64,000 nucleotides of DNA from Nitzschia sp. DOCU1 (lineage: Eukaryota > Bacillariophyta > Bacillariophyceae > Bacillariales > Bacillariaceae): positions 2,356,001 through 2,420,000 of the forward strand of contig OX595992.1 of NCBI GenBank assembly GCA_951394045.1. Direction: 5' to 3'. The notes under the pieces are model-generated. The model ran no database searches and was not told where the DNA came from. It saw nothing but the letters and a program-made list of their open reading frames with translations. Position numbers and translations under genes: made by a program. This document shows positions 61,554 to 64,000 of the stretch, piece by piece (within the stretch, counting starts at the first letter, position 1; every line of letters starts with the position of its first letter).

Positions 61554-64000
61554 TTAAACAGCTGAAGTTATTGTCGCGACGGAAGCATCCAATGTGCAAA
61601 TACTCAGCGACGAAAGTTTGGGCATGTCCTTGTCGTCAATATCTTCCAATACAATGGATGAATCAAGTACATTGCCTCCAGTAGCAGCAGTTTTGGCCAA
61701 TTCGCCAGATTTGTGACGCATGCGGTCTTTCTGACGATCGCCAGGGTTGTTGGTTCTCACGACAGGGGTGTTGGACTGCGCCTTGGGAAGTTGGTTTGCG
61801 TCGCCCTTGCTAACGCTTCTAGTACTGAGAGAGACAGAGTCCACGTCCGTCTCGTCTGGCTGACTTTGCAAGTCCATGGCTTGTTCAACAAGGGATTGCA
61901 ACGAGCCGGCAGTGCCTGATTCACTGCGCTGCTGTGCTACTGAAGGAGCCGACTGGTTGCTCCTGCGTCGAGAAGATCGAATAGTAGCGGCGGAGCCTCG
62001 CGACGACAAACTCGAGCGGCGCTGCTGACGGGACGCATCTGCCGGTTTGGTCTCTGCTGCAGTCGACGATAAGCTTGTGCTTTCTGTCTCCTTGGTTTCC
62101 ACTGAGGAAGTATCTCCCGTCATGCCTGATTGCAACTTTTCCAACGGGTTTCCACCGTTCGAGCTGCTTTGAGATATTCGCGTTCGATTCTTAGCCGACC
62201 GAAGACTGCTGGGAGAGGCGGAGCGCCGACTTCTTCCCGAAAAAGATGACGATCTGACGGAACTTCGCGAATGGCTACTGTCTGTGTTCTCGGATACATT
62301 GGTCGCGGTGCTGTGCGACCTAACAAATCGTGATCGGCTCTGTCGTTTAGGAGACGCCGACGTAGGGATGCGCACCTTGGGAACCGACGATTCTCCGATG
62401 GAGTTGCTGGAGGACGATCGAGATACCGGTGGTAATGGGAGCGACCGTGATCGAGAATGGCAGGATCCACCACCGGAAGGCCTTGCCCTCCGAGAAGGTC
62501 TCTTCCTGGCTGATCCGCCCCCTTCGACATCGTTCAGGTCCATGGTGCCAATCTCTGCCGCGTGCTCCTCGTCTGCATCAAGATCAACCTCTATAGTGCT
62601 CCCCTTTCTCGCGTCCTCTTTAGTGGGCTCGCAAGCTGAGTCGCCCTGAGCTTTGGCTTCGTCTTCCGGTGACATTAATGGTTCCTTCTTCTTTGGCATT
62701 TTTCGAGCGATGCTGTTGCTGGAACTGCTGGATGGCTTTTCTGTTGAAGTTATGCTGGAACTGCTAGATGGTTTCGACTCGGTAGCCTCCAAGAGTTTCC
62801 GGGCATCAAAAGATTTCCTTCTGGGGCTCACTGGCGGCCTTGACAACGACGATGATAAATCCGGGGCACTCCTTCGAGGACTCACAGGAACCCGCATTTG
62901 CAAGGCCGCAGCTCTGAAACTCGATGACTCGGACGAAAGAGCACAAGTCGTTGTCTTGGGAGAAGAAAGTATTGTGTCTTTTTCGGCAGACATTGGTGGC
63001 AGAAAAGATGAGTTCAGATTCTTCGTGCGGACTGGCGATGGAACACCTGATTTCCCTTCCGTTACTGGCGAAGTCTTGGACCTAAGGCTCGACGACTTTC
63101 GTGGCGTAACCGAAACAGTTTGTTTTCTGGGTGATTTTGTCCCCGCTTCTTCATTTTCCAAAGTGTCAGGCATTTGTGGTAGAGACGATGGGCTCAGATT
63201 CTTCTTGGGGACTGACGATGAAACACCTGATTTCCCTTCTAATATTGGCGAAGTCTTGGACCTCAGGCTCGACGACTTTCGTGGCGTAACCGGAACAGTT
63301 TGTTTTCTGGGCGATTTTGTCCCCGCTTCTTCATTTTCCAAAGTGACACTACCACTCAATGGTTGTTTGGGTGCGGATGACACCCCAGATGATGATACTG
63401 ACGAGTCACTATGCCTGGATGTTTTCTTCGAAGGACCCATGGGCGGTAATCCAGCTCTTTGGGACGGTTTCGAGGACACACTTTGGTCGTCGTGAGGTTT
63501 CTGTGCTGCTTTGACTTTCGCAACTCTAGCGGGCGATTCTGTTAGGCTCGATCTTGACAAATTTTCCGATGCGTCCAATGCATCGGATTGTAAACTAGAA
63601 TAGGAGCCGGGTCTTTCGGGATGATGAACTGGCAAAAACCCAGACTCGAAGGTCTTGGTGGCCTTGGATATTTCGAGCGCCAAATCAAATTGTGGAGCTT
63701 CTACGTCAAATGTCTCGTTATCCGCTGCCTTCTTTTTTTTCTTCTTTTTGACTGCTTTTCCTTCCTCTGGTACATCCTCCTCACCTGCGGCGTCTTGTTC
63801 CACAACCTTTTTCGTTTTCTTCTTTTTCAGTTTGGGTTTGAGGTCGTCGTTGGAAAAACTGTCATCATCATCGTCTAAACAGGAAAAATTTGCTAGTTCT
63901 GGTGAAGACCCAATGGAAGCTCGTCGCATTCGAAAGAGTGATTTTGTGGGAGGAGATAACACATGATCCAAGGCATCGCTAACGGATGTTCTGCGCTCGT
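61554..64000 (-). CDS. Large Ser-rich disordered protein, 5' end outside window
   Basis: At least 814 residues; the frame is still open at the right edge (first full codon at 63998), and the ATG lies beyond it. The TTG at 63971 is not a start. Visible parts are FRMRRASIGSSPELANFSCLDDDDD, two Lys-rich clusters (KPKLKKKKTKKVVEQ, VKKKKKKKAADNE), then many SPRK/TPRK and RRSS motifs (VTPRKSSSLRSKTSP, VPVSPRRSAPDL, PPVSPRRKSFDARKLLE). These suggest proline-directed and basophilic kinase sites. A 180-nt unit is repeated at 62986-63165 and 63166-63345 (TLENEEAGTKSPRKQTV twice). The C-terminus is slightly more ordered (LSSLSICTLDASVATITSAV). Nuclear localisation is plausible from the Lys clusters, but no domain was recognised. 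Confidence 0.7.
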   Translation of the reverse strand, partial: ERRTSVSDALDHVLSPPTKSLFRMRRASIGSSPELANFSCLDDDDDSFSNDDLKPKLKKKKTKKVVEQDAAGEEDVPEEGKAVKKKKKKKAADNETFDVEAPQFDLALEISKATKTFESGFLPVHHPERPGSYSSLQSDALDASENLSRSSLTESPARVAKVKAAQKPHDDQSVSSKPSQRAGLPPMGPSKKTSRHSDSSVSSSGVSSAPKQPLSGSVTLENEEAGTKSPRKQTVPVTPRKSSSLRSKTSPILEGKSGVSSSVPKKNLSPSSLPQMPDTLENEEAGTKSPRKQTVSVTPRKSSSLRSKTSPVTEGKSGVPSPVRTKNLNSSFLPPMSAEKDTILSSPKTTTCALSSESSSFRAAALQMRVPVSPRRSAPDLSSSLSRPPVSPRRKSFDARKLLEATESKPSSSSSITSTEKPSSSSSNSIARKMPKKKEPLMSPEDEAKAQGDSACEPTKEDARKGSTIEVDLDADEEHAAEIGTMDLNDVEGGGSARKRPSRRARPSGGGSCHSRSRSLPLPPVSRSSSSNSIGESSVPKVRIPTSASPKRQSRSRFVRSHSTATNVSENTDSSHSRSSVRSSSFSGRSRRSASPSSLRSAKNRTRISQSSSNGGNPLEKLQSGMTGDTSSVETKETESTSLSSTAAETKPADASRQQRRSSLSSRGSAATIRSSRRRSNQSAPSVAQQRSESGTAGSLQSLVEQAMDLQSQPDETDVDSVSLSTRSVSKGDANQLPKAQSNTPVVRTNNPGDRQKDRMRHKSGELAKTAATGGNVLDSSIVLEDIDDKDMPKLSSLSICTLDASVATITSAV
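62986..63345. repeat. Two-copy 180-bp coding tandem repeat
   Basis: Copies 62986-63165 and 63166-63345 lie in the Ser-rich gene at the right edge. They share long identical blocks (for example GAAGTCTTGGACCT.AGGCTC and GATTTTGTCCCCGCTTCTTC) with a more variable stretch. The unit is 60 codons, so the frame is maintained. Confidence 0.85.

Noticed and set aside
62653..63495. 280-codon plus-strand ORF opposite the right-edge Ser-rich gene
   Set aside because: Starts and ends inside the longer minus-strand gene and copies its 180-bp repeat; interpreted as a shadow.
1..64000. tRNA or rRNA genes
   Set aside because: Visual search for tRNA T-loop and anticodon-arm patterns and for conserved rRNA text found nothing convincing; a covariance-model scan could still reveal one.

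Overview
This window is nuclear DNA of a eukaryotic microalga, most likely a raphid pennate diatom. The evidence is the gene content: several genes carry the uncharacterised DUF6824 domain, which I know almost only from diatoms and their relatives, and there are many long Ser-rich low-complexity proteins. Introns are few and short (mostly 80-96 nt, GTAAGT..AG), genes are fairly compact on both strands, and there are no bacterial operons. No rRNA, tRNA, CRISPR array or intact autonomous transposon was recognised. Many tracked reading frames begin at TTG or GTG, so starts were moved to the first credible ATG.

Layout. 0.6-12.6 kb: a GT92-like glycosyltransferase; an NADPH oxidase/ferric reductase interrupted by an in-frame TAG; a CTGCGATCAG repeat array; a diatom-type unknown protein; an ArfGAP with one intron; a soluble unknown; a secreted Cys-rich protein with a 33-nt repeat tail. 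13-20.3 kb: a four-exon serine carboxypeptidase, a membrane-tethered trypsin-like protease, a HxxxD acyltransferase and a possibly N-myristoylated membrane protein. 20.5-29 kb: a TYW3-kelch wybutosine-synthesis fusion, a DUF952 protein, a small membrane protein, a Ser-rich protein and a two-exon mitochondrial Hsp90 (TRAP1). 29.8-37.6 kb: three large Ser-rich disordered proteins separated by repeat-bearing intergenic DNA. 38-45.2 kb: a LysM protein, an LRR protein, a nuclear-encoded fusion of an MlaF-like ATPase with an MlaE-like permease, and an ankyrin-like protein; the LRR and ankyrin-like genes both show an apparent 1-nt frameshift.

45.2-60.4 kb is an accessory, duplication-rich region. 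An intact CDK10/11-like kinase and a dead fragment of its 3' end sit beside a family of DUF6824 genes: A (5' exon out of frame), B (a decayed fragment), C (intact two-exon gene with a perfect 294-bp tandem duplication) and D (lacking the exon with the DVLLGRG motif). Beyond C lie about 5 kb without genes, holding a 0.4-kb MITE-like element with 31-bp perfect inverted termini, diverged direct repeats and a 0.6-kb tandem array. The window ends with a proline-iminopeptidase-like hydrolase overlapping the 5' end of gene D, and a large Ser-rich protein running off the right edge.

The genes do not form one pathway. The themes are membrane and secretory functions (glycosyltransferase, ArfGAP, proteases, lipid-type ABC transporter, oxidase), mitochondrial folding, tRNA modification and a local DUF6824/CDK expansion. 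The points most worth following are the MlaF-MlaE fusion, the truncated TYW fusion, the DUF6824/CDK duplication cluster, the disrupted oxidase, LRR and ankyrin-like genes, and two palindrome families (TACCGGTA and TACCWGGTA) over-represented across the window.
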